The notes below the pieces were generated by a model. It saw only the letters and a program-made list of their open reading frames with translations, had not been told where the DNA came from and made no database searches. A stretch of 64,000 nucleotides of DNA, from NCBI GenBank assembly GCA_023435725.1, contig JAEYRD010000191.1, forward strand, positions 1-64,000. The letters run 5' to 3'. The translations under genes and the position numbers were made by a program. Positions 7,249 to 15,870 of the stretch are shown in pieces. This DNA is from Pseudomonadota bacterium (GTDB lineage Bacteria; Pseudomonadota; Alphaproteobacteria; Rhizobiales; Xanthobacteraceae). The stretch's first letter is position 1. Each line of letters begins with the position of its first letter.

Positions 7249-8637
7249 TCAGGCAGGTGGTCGGCGATGCGAAAAGCCCAGTTGGTTTTCGATTGTACGG
7301 CCGAAGGCAAACAGGCGGGATTCGCATCCCGGCGGCGCGATGATCTGGATGCCGAATGGCAGTTCGTTCGATTCGCGGCGCGCCGGCAGGGTGAGGACGG
7401 GAAAGCCGACCAGCGACACGATGAAGGTCACGGCCAGATAATCGATCGGCGTCTCCAGCACGGTGCCATCGATCGCGGTGACATCGCTGATTTCGTTCTG
7501 CCAGGGGAAAACCGACGCCGCCGGCGCGATCAGGAAATCGGCACGCGTGAACAGCTGGCAAAAACTGCGGTAGATCGCGGTGCGACGGCGCTCCGCGCTG
7601 AGGTAGTCTTCGGCGGAGAGCCTTGCGCCCGCTTCGATATTCCAGACGACGGTCGGCGTGAGCTCGGCGCGGCGCGTCCTCAGCAGCTCGCCATAGCTAT
7701 TGGCGATGTGCGCCGCGCGCAGCGTACGAAACGTCTCGATGGCGCCGCCGCAATCAGGCGAGGATGCCACGATGTCGGCAACACGGGCCAGCCTCTCACA
7801 AGCCGAAGCGAAGCGCGCACGCACCTCGCGCGCAACCGGCGCGACGCCGAAATCAGGTGTGGCAGCGATCCGCGGACGCCCAGCGAATGGCCGGTCGTCG
7901 TCGACGATACCGATCGAGAGCGGATCAAGCGCGTCGCCTCCAGCACATACCGACAGCGCAAGCGCGAGGTCGTCGACGCTGCGGGCGAGGAAGCCATGGG
8001 TGGCGAGCATATCCCAGCCGAGCGGGCGGCGCGGCGACGGAATGCGGCCGGGCGTCGGCCGGATCGAGGCGACATCGCAGAAGCTTGCGGGCGTGCGCAC
8101 CGAGCCGCCGAAATCGGTTCCATGCGCGAGCGGCACCATGCCGGCCGCGACCGCGACGGCGGAGCCGCCGGACGATCCGCCCGATGTCAGCGCGGGATCG
8201 AAGGGATTGCGCGTCGGCCCGCACAAGCGATTGGTGCAGACCGCACCGAAGCCGAACTCCGGCGTATTGGTCTTGCCGAGGATGATCGCGCCGGCGCGCC
8301 GCAGCCGCGCGACCACGAGGTCGTCCTCGGCCGGGACGTGGTCACGAAACAGAACCGATCCACAGGTGGTCGCGAGCCCGCCGGTATCGGTGAGGTCCTT
8401 GATCGCGACGGGCACGCCGTGCAGAGGGCCGATTGGCGTCGACGCGGCATCGCAGATTTGCGCGGCACGACGTGCGCCGTCCGCATCGACCGTGACGAAC
8501 GCCGCCAATTGCGCGTCCTGATCCGCAATCCGCTTGAGATGCGCCTCGACGACGTCTTGCGAGGACAGTTCGCCCCTCGCAATGGCGCGCGCAAGGGCTG
8601 TGGCGGTGAGATCGCAGATCGATGGTTCGGATGTCAT
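7249..8637 (-). CDS. Amidase signature-family amidohydrolase
   Basis: A 462-residue amidase signature enzyme hydrolysing a C-N amide bond. The Ser-cisSer-Lys triad is visible: the lysine in VAIKDLTDTGG, the serine cluster in TSGGSSGGSAVAVAAG, and the nucleophile region in GTDFGGSVRTPASF. The ATG at 8637 (MTSEPSICDLTATAL) was chosen over the more distant 8727 because family homology begins there and the 30 extra upstream residues look non-coding. It is convergent with the racemase-like gene and divergent from a polyamine-type ABC transporter operon 88 bp away. The substrate may be an amide or carbamoyl compound from the ring-opening reactions encoded nearby; it could equally be a generic GatA-like amidase. 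Confidence 0.9.
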   Translation of the reverse strand: MTSEPSICDLTATALARAIARGELSSQDVVEAHLKRIADQDAQLAAFVTVDADGARRAAQICDAASTPIGPLHGVPVAIKDLTDTGGLATTCGSVLFRDHVPAEDDLVVARLRRAGAIILGKTNTPEFGFGAVCTNRLCGPTRNPFDPALTSGGSSGGSAVAVAAGMVPLAHGTDFGGSVRTPASFCDVASIRPTPGRIPSPRRPLGWDMLATHGFLARSVDDLALALSVCAGGDALDPLSIGIVDDDRPFAGRPRIAATPDFGVAPVAREVRARFASACERLARVADIVASSPDCGGAIETFRTLRAAHIANSYGELLRTRRAELTPTVVWNIEAGARLSAEDYLSAERRRTAIYRSFCQLFTRADFLIAPAASVFPWQNEISDVTAIDGTVLETPIDYLAVTFIVSLVGFPVLTLPARRESNELPFGIQIIAPPGCESRLFAFGRTIENQLGFSHRRPPA

Positions 8638-8725
8638 CGGACCACAATGCCCGAACACGCATCGAAAAGCGACCGCCGCGGGCACGAGACTTGCTTTCTT
8701 TCCCATGAGAACGGGAGGCAACATC

Positions 8726-9820
8726 ATGGCTGAAACGCAAGGCGGCCGTTCGCTCGTCGTCGATGCCGTTACCCACCGCTATCCGAGCGGCGCGCTCGCG
8801 GTCGAGAACATCAATCTCGACATCAAGGGCGGCGAGATCATCGCCCTGCTCGGCCCGTCCGGCTGCGGCAAGACGACCCTGCTGCGCATCATCGCCGGCT
8901 TCATCGCCCAGAGCCAGGGACGGATCATCATCGGCGACGACATCGTCGATGCGTTGCCGCCGAACAAGCGGGCGGTCGGCATCGTGTTCCAGAACTACGC
9001 GCTGTTTCCGCATCTGTCGATCAGCGAGAACGTCGCTTACGGGCTCGCCGCTCGCGGCATAGACAAGGCGACGCGCCAGCGCGAGGCACAGCGCCTGCTC
9101 GAGCTGGTGCAACTGCCGTCGATGGCCGAGCGGCTGCCACGGCAGCTCTCCGGCGGGCAACAACAGCGCGTGGCGCTGGCCCGCGCGCTCGCGATCAAGC
9201 CGTCGATCCTGCTACTCGACGAACCCTTTGCCGCGCTCGATAAGAATTTGCGGCTCGACATGCAGATCGAGGTCAAGCGGCTGCAGCGCGTCTCCGGCAT
9301 CACCACACTGATCGTGACGCACGACCAGGAGGAAGCGCTGTCGATGGCCGACCGCGTCGCCGTGCTGAGCCATGGCAAGCTCGAGCAGTTCGGCACGCCG
9401 TCGGACGTCTACGACCGACCGCAAACCCTGTTCGTGAACACGTTTGTCGGCTCCAGCAATCGCATGCCCGGCGTCGTGTTGTCGGCAGACCGTACCGCCG
9501 CCAAGATCCGACTCGATGCGGGCGCGGAGATCATCGCGCGGCCGGCGGGAGGCGCCCTCACCGAGGGCGGCCGCGTCACCGTATGCATCCGGCCTGAGCA
9601 CCTGCAATTTGTCGGCGACGAGACCGGCTTTGCCGGCGTGGTTGGCATGTCGCTGCCGTTAGGCGCCACTGTCGTGCACGAGGTCACGATCGCCGACGGC
9701 TCCGGCGTGAAGGTCTCCCAGGCACGCATCGGCGAGGCGCGCTCGCTGGAGAATGGCGCCGCGGTGCGCCTCGCCCCGCTTGCCCCGTCCCTCGCCAACG
9801 CCTTTCCCGCGACGCTTTAG
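8726..9820 (+). CDS. ABC transporter ATPase, spermidine/putrescine (PotA) type
   Basis: A 364-residue ATPase with the ABC domain first (Walker A GPSGCGKTT, Q-loop FQNYALFPH, signature LSGGQQQR, Walker B ILLLDEPFAALD, H-loop VTHDQEEA) and a C-terminal TOBE domain from about residue 280, as in PotA, FbpC and UgpC relatives. The ATG at 8726 is preceded by GGGAGG eight bases upstream; an in-frame ATG at 8705 is less well placed. It is the first gene of a four-gene operon followed by a binding protein and two permeases, together a complete POPT-type importer. The substrate is not determinable from sequence: polyamine, opine or another small cation are usual for the family. Confidence 0.9.
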   Translation: MAETQGGRSLVVDAVTHRYPSGALAVENINLDIKGGEIIALLGPSGCGKTTLLRIIAGFIAQSQGRIIIGDDIVDALPPNKRAVGIVFQNYALFPHLSISENVAYGLAARGIDKATRQREAQRLLELVQLPSMAERLPRQLSGGQQQRVALARALAIKPSILLLDEPFAALDKNLRLDMQIEVKRLQRVSGITTLIVTHDQEEALSMADRVAVLSHGKLEQFGTPSDVYDRPQTLFVNTFVGSSNRMPGVVLSADRTAAKIRLDAGAEIIARPAGGALTEGGRVTVCIRPEHLQFVGDETGFAGVVGMSLPLGATVVHEVTIADGSGVKVSQARIGEARSLENGAAVRLAPLAPSLANAFPATL

Positions 9821-9850
9821 ATCCAGTCATAGTCCACACGGAGTTTCGAC

Positions 9851-10897
9851 ATGATCCTCAACCGCCGAAGCCTGCTGACCACCGCCCTCACCCTCGGCGC
9901 CATGAAGGCGTTTCCCGGACTGAGCTTCGCCCAGGCCCGCCCGCTGGTGTTTGCGACCTTCACCGGAAGCTGGGAGGAAGCCCACAAGGCCGTGCTGGTG
10001 CCGGCTTTCCGCAAAGCGAACGCGGACGCCGCGATGGTGCTCGATCCGATGCTCTCGGTCGACCAGATCGCGAAGGTGAATGCCGCGAAAGCCAATCCGC
10101 CGATCGACGTCATGCTGCATGATCCGGGCCCGGCCCTCGTCGCGATCGGCCAGGATCTGGTGGAGCCCTATCCGGTCGAGAAAAGCGCCTATTACAAGGA
10201 TCTGATCAGCGAGGCGCAGGAGCCGATGGGCCCAGCCCCGTTCTTCCAGGTCGTCGGCCTCACCTACAATCCTGAAGCAATCAAGACGCCGCCGACCTCG
10301 TGGGCCGACCTGTGGAAGCCGGAATTCAAGGGCCGCGTCGGCATCACCAATCTCAACTCGACGCTCGGCACCGGCTGGCTTGTCGAAATCGCCAAGATGC
10401 GCGGCGGCTCGGAGGCCAACGTCGATCCCGCCTTCAAGGCGCTGGAGGAACTGAAGCCCAATCTGGCCGCGGTCGCCGCCAATCCCGGCGCGCTCGCGAC
10501 CCTGTTCCAGCAGGGCCAGATCGACATCTCGCCCGGCAATTTCAACGCCATCCAGATCCTCAAGGCGCGTGGCGTGCCGGTCGAGTTCGTGGCGCCGAAG
10601 GAAGGCGCCATCGCCTTCAAGACCACGATCCACATCGTCAAGAACTCGCCGAACCGCGAGCTCGCCTTCAAGATGATCGAGGCGGCGCTGACGCCTGAGG
10701 TACAGACCGCGCTGATGAACCCGCCCTATCTGATCGTGCCCACCAATTCCAAGGTGACCATGGGCGGCGAAATCGCACGCGTGCTCGCCAAGGACACCGC
10801 AGAGCTGAAGCAGAAGTTCGTGTTCCAGGACTGGAAGAAGATCAACGAGCAGCGCTCGGCGTGGATCGAGCGCTTCAACCGCGAGATCAAGATCTAG
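9851..10897 (+). CDS. ABC transporter substrate-binding protein, PotD-like
   Basis: A 348-residue periplasmic binding protein with a signal peptide that begins MILNRRSLLTTALTLGAMK and ends near residue 28 (SFAQA), containing an RR pair that could allow Tat export. The mature part is a class of extracellular binding protein typical of spermidine/putrescine-type systems (LVFATFTGSWEEAH, TSWADLWKPEFKGRVGI). It lies 30 bp after the ATPase gene and 20 bp before the first permease gene. It is the specificity component of this importer, but the ligand cannot be named from sequence. Confidence 0.87.
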   Translation: MILNRRSLLTTALTLGAMKAFPGLSFAQARPLVFATFTGSWEEAHKAVLVPAFRKANADAAMVLDPMLSVDQIAKVNAAKANPPIDVMLHDPGPALVAIGQDLVEPYPVEKSAYYKDLISEAQEPMGPAPFFQVVGLTYNPEAIKTPPTSWADLWKPEFKGRVGITNLNSTLGTGWLVEIAKMRGGSEANVDPAFKALEELKPNLAAVAANPGALATLFQQGQIDISPGNFNAIQILKARGVPVEFVAPKEGAIAFKTTIHIVKNSPNRELAFKMIEAALTPEVQTALMNPPYLIVPTNSKVTMGGEIARVLAKDTAELKQKFVFQDWKKINEQRSAWIERFNREIKI

Positions 10898-10917
10898 GAC
10901 CCTGAAAGGCCTTAGCG

Positions 10918-11781
10918 ATGGGCGCAGCACCAGCATCAAGGGACGTCACGTCCTTCGGAATGGGATTGGCAGCGCCGCTGGCGCTCTTCTTCCTGCTGTT
11001 CTTCGTCGCGCCGCTGCTGCAATTGTTCTGGCTCTCGCTGCAAAACGACACGGCCGGGCTCCATTGGGGGCTCGGCCAATACCTGCACTTCCTTACAGAT
11101 CCCTTCAGCCTCGGCGTGCTCGGCTCGACCCTACTGCTGGGCGCCGAGGTGACAGCCGTCTGCCTCGTGCTTGGCTTTCCCATCGCGTGGCTCTATCAAA
11201 GGGTCGGGCCGCGGCTGCAGACGATCATCATCCTGATCGTGCTACTGCCGCTCCTGACCAGTGTCGTGGTGCGCACCTTCGCCTGGATCGTCATCCTGGG
11301 CCGCCAAGGCATCATCAATGCGACGCTGCAATCGCTCGGCATCATCGATACACCCTTAAAGCTGCTCTACACCCAGTTCGGTGTCGTGATCGCGCTGGCG
11401 CAGGTGCAGATGCCGCTGATGACGCTGCCGCTGATCACCGCGCTCGGCCGGATCGACCCCAATCTCGACGACGCCTCCTGCTCACTCGGCGCCGGCAGCT
11501 GGCGCACCTTCTTCAGGATCGTGCTACCGCTATCGCTCCCCGGCGTGATCGCCGGATGCACGCTCACTTACGCCGCGGCCATCACCGCCTTCATCACCCA
11601 ATCGCTTATCGGCGGCGGGCAGATGCTGTTCATGCCGATGTATCTCTATCAGCAGGCCTCGACGCTGCAGAACTGGCCGTTTGCCGCGGCGATCTCGATC
11701 ATCTTCCTGCTCGCCGTGCTCGTGGTCGTCTCCGTCTTCACCACGCTCGGCCGCATGTCGCGCGGCTACGGAGGAGCGTGA
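10918..11781 (+). CDS. ABC transporter permease, PotB-type
   Basis: A 287-residue inner-membrane permease, the first of two in this importer. Hydrophobic segments start at about residue 18 (LAAPLALFFLLFFVAPLLQLFW) and continue through the MetI-like core. The ATPase-contact loop is in NLDDASCSLGAGSWRTFFRIVLPLSLPGVI. An AAAGG lies upstream of the ATG. The stop overlaps the start of the second permease by one base (TGATG), which implies coupled translation and a heterodimeric membrane channel. Confidence 0.9.
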   Translation: MGAAPASRDVTSFGMGLAAPLALFFLLFFVAPLLQLFWLSLQNDTAGLHWGLGQYLHFLTDPFSLGVLGSTLLLGAEVTAVCLVLGFPIAWLYQRVGPRLQTIIILIVLLPLLTSVVVRTFAWIVILGRQGIINATLQSLGIIDTPLKLLYTQFGVVIALAQVQMPLMTLPLITALGRIDPNLDDASCSLGAGSWRTFFRIVLPLSLPGVIAGCTLTYAAAITAFITQSLIGGGQMLFMPMYLYQQASTLQNWPFAAAISIIFLLAVLVVVSVFTTLGRMSRGYGGA

Positions 11782-12596
11782 TGAGCACCCGGAAGCGCAC
11801 CTGGGAAGCCGTCAGCTTCGAATTTGCGATGACCGTGATCGCGATCGTCGCATTGATCCTGATCATCGCGCCGTCGCTCGTGGTCCTTGTCGTCTCCTTC
11901 ACCAGCGGCTACTCGCTGAAATTCCCGCCGCCGGGCTACTCCCTGCGCTGGTACGCCGAACTCTGGAACGCCTGGCAGCTCCACTTCGCAGCCAAGAACA
12001 GCCTCATCGTCGCGCTGTGGGCGACCGGCCTGTCGATCGTGCTCGGCGTCGCGGCTGCGCTCGCGATCTCGCGGTCGCGGACGCTGTCGGCGCGGCTGCT
12101 CGATTCCCTCTTCATGTCGCCGCTGGTGCTGCCGGCGCTGGCCTTTGGCCTCGCCGCCTTGATGCTGTTCTCGCTCGTCGGTCTGCCGGTCTCGCCGCTG
12201 ACGCTGGTGATCGGCCACACCGTGGTCTGCGTCCCCTATGTCGTGCGCAACACGGTCGCGGCGCTCGCCCAGTTGGAGCCGACCCTGCTCGAGAGCTCGG
12301 CGGTGTTGGGGGCCAGCCGCCTCTATACGTTCCGGCGCATTGTGCTGCCGTTGATCCGGCCGGGCATCATCGCAGGGGCCTTCATCGCCTTCATGTCGTC
12401 CTTCGACAACGTGCCGGTCTCCCTGTTCCTGCGCGATGCCGCGACCGACATGCTGCCGATCCGGATGTGGCAGGACCTCGAGGGCAAGTTAGATGTGACC
12501 ATCGCCGCGCTGTCGGGCGTGTTGATCATCGCGACCGTCGCCCTCGTTGCGGTCATGGAGCGCGTCACGGGACTGTCGCGGCGGCTGACGAATTGA
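11781..12596 (+). CDS. ABC transporter permease, PotC-type
   Basis: A 271-residue inner-membrane permease starting MSTRKRTWEAVSFEF, with GGAGGAG just upstream and a TGATG overlap with the first permease. The MetI-like core has six predicted spans, and the EAA loop is visible in ESSAVLGASRLYTFRRIVLPLIRPGI. A longer open frame begins upstream inside the first permease but only its last part encodes this protein. The stop codon abuts that of the convergent uraH gene. Confidence 0.9.
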   Translation: MSTRKRTWEAVSFEFAMTVIAIVALILIIAPSLVVLVVSFTSGYSLKFPPPGYSLRWYAELWNAWQLHFAAKNSLIVALWATGLSIVLGVAAALAISRSRTLSARLLDSLFMSPLVLPALAFGLAALMLFSLVGLPVSPLTLVIGHTVVCVPYVVRNTVAALAQLEPTLLESSAVLGASRLYTFRRIVLPLIRPGIIAGAFIAFMSSFDNVPVSLFLRDAATDMLPIRMWQDLEGKLDVTIAALSGVLIIATVALVAVMERVTGLSRRLTN

Positions 12597-12932
12597 TCAG
12601 GCGCCGCGGAACAGCGAATAGCCCCAGCGCGTGAATTTGAGCGGCAGATGAAAATGCTCATCGACATTCTTGATGCGGAATCGGAACGGCGTCACGGTGA
12701 GGAAGCCGTCGCTGTCGGCAAAGAACTCGCCGAGGTGAAACAGCACCTCATATTCGCCCGCCGTGACACCGGCGCCCTGCGCAACGGAATGATCCAGCAT
12801 GCCGTTGGCGCCGAGCCGCCCGTCGGCGATGCGCGACGAGTCCGGATCGATCCGCCAGATCTCGACGCGCAGCCCCTGCGCGGGACGTCCGCTTGCCACG
12901 TCGACCGCGTGAATGGAAATTCCGCCTGCCAT
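12597..12932 (-). CDS. uraH: 5-hydroxyisourate hydrolase (transthyretin-like protein)
   Basis: A 111-residue transthyretin-like enzyme that hydrolyses 5-hydroxyisourate to OHCU in uric acid degradation. Seen: the N-terminal ISIHAVDVASGRPAQG (family HVLDxxxGxPA), the arginine in RVEIWRI, the histidine motif HFHLPL, and a C-terminal YSLFRGA replacing the usual YRGS signature with a slightly divergent version. The start is ATG at 12932, although the frame stays open far upstream inside the divergent amidase gene. No OHCU decarboxylase or allantoinase is visible in the window, so the remaining purine steps must be elsewhere. Its neighbours, amidases and a transporter, fit nitrogen scavenging. Confidence 0.88.
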   Translation of the reverse strand: MAGGISIHAVDVASGRPAQGLRVEIWRIDPDSSRIADGRLGANGMLDHSVAQGAGVTAGEYEVLFHLGEFFADSDGFLTVTPFRFRIKNVDEHFHLPLKFTRWGYSLFRGA

Positions 12933-13080
12933 CTTGCCGTTCCTCCCCTGAGCGTACCGCCATGGTAGACGCAAACGCAGCCGTTCGGCCAGCCTGCGCT
13001 GCTGCCTGTCCTCGGCGCGGCTTTTTTCGCCTTGGCGTGCCTCGCGCTGTACGGCACAGTCGCTCTGATCTGGGGAGGCC

Positions 13081-14448
13081 ATGACACAGCGGACAATTAG
13101 CGCGTGCGAACTCGCAGCCGATGTCGCGGCCAGGCGGACGACCGCAGTCGAGAGCGCCAAGGCCGCGCTTGGCCGTATCGAGGCCGCGAAAAGCTTGAAC
13201 GCGGTGGTCACGATCGATCCTGCGCGAACGCTTGCCGATGCGGCAGCGATCGACAGTCGCCTGCGCGCCGGCGAGCGAATGCCCCTTGCCGGCGTTCCCG
13301 TTGTCGTCAAGGACAACATCTGGACCGGCGGCTGGCGCGTGACCCAAGGCTCGCACCTGTTCGCGGACTTCATCGCGCCGCGCGATGCGATTTCGATCGA
13401 ACGGCTGCGCAGTGCCGGTGCCATCGTCGTCGGCATCGGAGCAACATCAGAGTTCGCCTGCAAGGGAGTGACGACCTCACCTCTGTTCGGCCCCACGCGA
13501 CATCCCCTCGATCCCAAGCTGACGCCGGGCGGATCGTCGGGCGGTCCGGCTGCCGCGGTCGCGGCCGGGATCGTGCCGCTCGCGATCGGCACCGATGCAG
13601 GCGGCTCCAGCCGCAGGCCACCGGCCCATGTCGGCATCGCCGGTTTCAAACCGTCTTACGGCGCCATCCCCTATGGGCCGGGCTTTTCCGAACCGTTCTT
13701 CGGCCTCTCCGTCATCGCGCCGATCGCTACTGAGGTCGCCGACATCGCACTGGCGTTCGAGGTCATGGCCGGCAGCGATCCGCGCGATCCGGATTCCGCC
13801 GTCATCGCGCAAGAGGCCGATGACACCGCCTGCTTGCGCATCGCGTTCTCGCCGCGCCTCGGCCTCGACGTCGCCGTTGACGATGTCGTAGTCAACGGGC
13901 TCGCTTCCGTCGTAGAGCGCCTGTCTGCCGCCGGCATACGCGTCATGCAATACGATCCCATCTGGCCCCCGGGCGCGACGGAAGAAGCCATCATGCCGCT
14001 TCAACATGCGGGCCTCGCCGCGCTCTTTGGCGACGCCTTCCGCAAGGACCCGGCCATCTTCGATCCTGATATCGCCAAGCAGATCGAGCAAGGTCTCTCT
14101 TGGTCGGGTGCAGAGATCGCGGCAGCGCTGGTTGCCAGCACCGCGATTGCCAATGCCTTCGCGGCCTTCTTCACCGAAGTCGACCTGCTGCTCGCACCCA
14201 CGGTCCCCTGCGTCGCCTGGCCGCTGAGCCAGCTTGGACCCGACATGATCGGCGGCCGCGCGGCGAGCCCGCGTGCGCACGCCGTGTTCACCCCGTTCGT
14301 CAATCATGCCCGCCTCCCGGCGATTTCGATCCCCTGCGGCATCGATGGAGACGGACTGCCATTCGGCCTCCAGCTCATCGCCCGGCGCGGCCAGGACCGC
14401 ACACTGCTGCGCGCCGCGCAGCAGATCGAGGCGATGCTACGGGCATGA
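13081..14448 (+). CDS. Amidase signature-family amidohydrolase
   Basis: A 455-residue amidase signature protein. The catalytic lysine is in PVVVKDNIWTGG, the Ser-rich stretch in TPGGSSGGPAAAVAAG, and the nucleophile region in GTDAGGSSRRPPAHVG. The C-terminal part (PFGLQLIARRGQD) is also family-typical. GGGGAGG precedes the ATG. It is divergent from uraH across 148 bp. It is the second amidase of the region and only loosely similar to the first at 7249-8637, so the two probably act on different amides. It could belong to the allophanate or ureidoglycolate branch, but no accessory domain is present to support this. Confidence 0.88.
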   Translation: MTQRTISACELAADVAARRTTAVESAKAALGRIEAAKSLNAVVTIDPARTLADAAAIDSRLRAGERMPLAGVPVVVKDNIWTGGWRVTQGSHLFADFIAPRDAISIERLRSAGAIVVGIGATSEFACKGVTTSPLFGPTRHPLDPKLTPGGSSGGPAAAVAAGIVPLAIGTDAGGSSRRPPAHVGIAGFKPSYGAIPYGPGFSEPFFGLSVIAPIATEVADIALAFEVMAGSDPRDPDSAVIAQEADDTACLRIAFSPRLGLDVAVDDVVVNGLASVVERLSAAGIRVMQYDPIWPPGATEEAIMPLQHAGLAALFGDAFRKDPAIFDPDIAKQIEQGLSWSGAEIAAALVASTAIANAFAAFFTEVDLLLAPTVPCVAWPLSQLGPDMIGGRAASPRAHAVFTPFVNHARLPAISIPCGIDGDGLPFGLQLIARRGQDRTLLRAAQQIEAMLRA

Positions 14449-14486
14449 ATCAGGCGGCAAGGGTCGAGCGCAGGCGCCGCCAACCG

Positions 14487-14760
14487 ATGTCGGCGTTGAT
14501 AAGATCGGGATGCGTGGTCATCGAGACCGCGGGCAACTTCCTCGCTGCGCATCGCGACAAGTTCGACAGCATCGTCGCCGTCCCACCTTCCCATCAGCGC
14601 GCGTTGCAGCCAGTCATCGTGCTCGCCGAGGGAATTGGAGCTGCACTCCAAGTTCCGGTGTTGTCTTGATCGCGACGACCCGCCCGACCACGCAGCTCAA
14701 GAACGTGACCGATCCGGAAGAACGGAAAAGGCCGGTAACGGCGCTCGCGACCTTCGACAA
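14487..14760 (+). pseudogene. Frameshifted phosphoribosyltransferase-like remnant
   Basis: The frame up to 14669 reads KFDSIVAVPPSHQRALQPV followed by ALQVPVLS and a stop. A different frame from about 14675 continues with TTRPTTQLKNVTDPEERKR. Read together these resemble the central part of a ComF- or RecQ-associated phosphoribosyltransferase (VPPS, QPV, then TRPTxQLKNV and an ER pair), disrupted by a frameshift and lacking the PRPP-binding part. No intact start or end is visible. The family call rests on motif memory and is moderate. Confidence 0.45.
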
Positions 14761-14919
14761 TTGCCCGAGCCCGAAGGCCACACTCCAAAGAACGGGCTGA
14801 GGAGCACATCGCGCAGCGGGCCGCGCGGCCAAGTTCCATGCACCAAGGTGATAAGTAGGTCCGGAGAGCCATCTGCGCTCATGTGGTCACTTCGCCGCTG
14901 CGCGCGACTTAACCCACAG

Positions 14920-15219
14920 CCCATCTCACTGCATCCAGCAACGCTGGACCGCTACATCGAGACCGTTAATGCGCTTGCCGACACGATTGCAAGCCACGCA
15001 AGCGCCGAGGACGACCGCGGCCCATTGGTCGCAGACTTTAGGTCGCTTGTGCATAGTGTCATCGTCCACCCGAAAGGCCCAAGGGAGGGCTTTGAGGTGG
15101 AGGTCAAAGGAAAGCTGGCCGCGCTGGTCGGCGGAGGGCTCTTTCCGGAGGCCCACCATAGTAGTGGGGGATACATGGTAGCGGGAGAGGGACTCGAACC
15201 CCCGACCCCAGGATTATGA
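14920..15219 (+). pseudogene. C-terminal remnant of a serine site-specific recombinase
   Basis: About 70 residues beginning PISLHPATLDRYIETVNALA, then LVADFRSLVHSVIVHP and KGKLAALVGG, match the C-terminal region of large serine recombinases (resolvase/invertase type with zinc ribbon). The catalytic N-terminal domain and zinc ribbon are absent. The frame upstream to 14635 has no recognisable homology, so this is a truncated relic. It reads on into the antisense of the tRNA-Met gene and stops inside it, which places the relic exactly at the 3' end of a tRNA. Confidence 0.65.
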
Positions 15220-15252
15220 TTCCCGTGCTCTAACCAGCTGAGCTACCCCGCC
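15176..15252 (-). tRNA. tRNA-Met (anticodon CAU, elongator type)
   Basis: A 77-nt cloverleaf on the minus strand, starting GGCGGGGTAGCTCAGC and ending with an encoded CCA. The anticodon stem CGGGA/TCCTG encloses the loop ATCATAA, giving anticodon CAT. The D-arm (AGCTCAGCTGGTTAGAGC) and T-arm (GGGGGTTCGAGTCCC) are canonical. The acceptor stem has a terminal G-U pair rather than the C-A mismatch of initiator tRNA, so it is elongator Met. A tRNA-Ile with lysidine-modified CAU cannot be fully excluded. Confidence 0.93.
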
Positions 15253-15390
15253 ACAGGGCTCGCGATGCCGAAACGGCTGATCTCGCGAACGCGCGGCATA
15301 TAAGGAAGGGGGCGGCGGGCTGTCAAGCAAAGTGGTCCGCCTTTCCGCCTTCGCTGAAGCTACTGCGGGACAAGCCTAGTCGAAATTTCC

Positions 15391-15753
15391 CTATTTCGGC
15401 TTGACCGTCGGGTCGCCGCCAGGGCTGCCGGGGGGCGGGATGACGGGCATGGCGCCTTCGGTAGAGGGCGCCGGGGCGTGCATTTCGGGGTCGACGCCTG
15501 AGGGCGGGCAGATCACGCCGTCGGATTTGGCCAGCCTGTCGCCGAGCGGTTCCCGGGCTTGGCCGGTGGTGATGCCGTCGGGCGCGGTCGCGCGATTCGG
15601 GCGGTCCTGGGGCGTGCAGTCTGCGTTGCGTTGCGGGGACGGCGGCGCGGTCTGTTGCGGCGGCGTCGCCGGGGCGGGTGGGGCCTGCGCGATCGCTGCG
15701 CCTGAGGCGGCGATCAGGAGGCCCGCCAGCATGATGTTTGATGTCGTTCGCAT
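15391..15753 (-). CDS. Secreted proline-rich hypothetical protein
   Basis: A 120-residue protein with a clear signal peptide (MRTTSNIMLAGLLIAASGAAIAQA) and a low-complexity mature part rich in proline, with stretches such as APPAPATPPQQTAPPSP and a PGSPGGDPTVKPK tail. Two cysteines (ADCTPQDR and VICPPSG) could form a disulfide in the periplasm. The ATG at 15753 is preferred to the upstream start at 15873 because the signal peptide begins there. No family is recognised; similar small periplasmic proteins are common in Bradyrhizobium relatives. Function unknown. Confidence 0.65.
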   Translation of the reverse strand: MRTTSNIMLAGLLIAASGAAIAQAPPAPATPPQQTAPPSPQRNADCTPQDRPNRATAPDGITTGQAREPLGDRLAKSDGVICPPSGVDPEMHAPAPSTEGAMPVIPPPGSPGGDPTVKPK

Positions 15754-15870
15754 GGGACGGAAACGCGCGCGTTGGGCTCGATGTTCCCAGCCGAAGTGCG
15801 ATGTGATCGGGCTTTGGATCGCAAGCCCCAGCAGTCGCACATGAAGCGTGGCAGACAGCTCGCCCGCGGC

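Noticed and set aside
11064..11780. Upstream extension of the second polyamine-type permease
   Set aside because: Overlaps the first permease in another frame; the ATG at 11781 with its ribosome-binding site is the real start.
15176..15219. Coding tail VAGEGLEPPTPGL after the recombinase fragment
   Set aside because: It is the antisense of the tRNA-Met gene, a well-known artefact of translating through tRNA.
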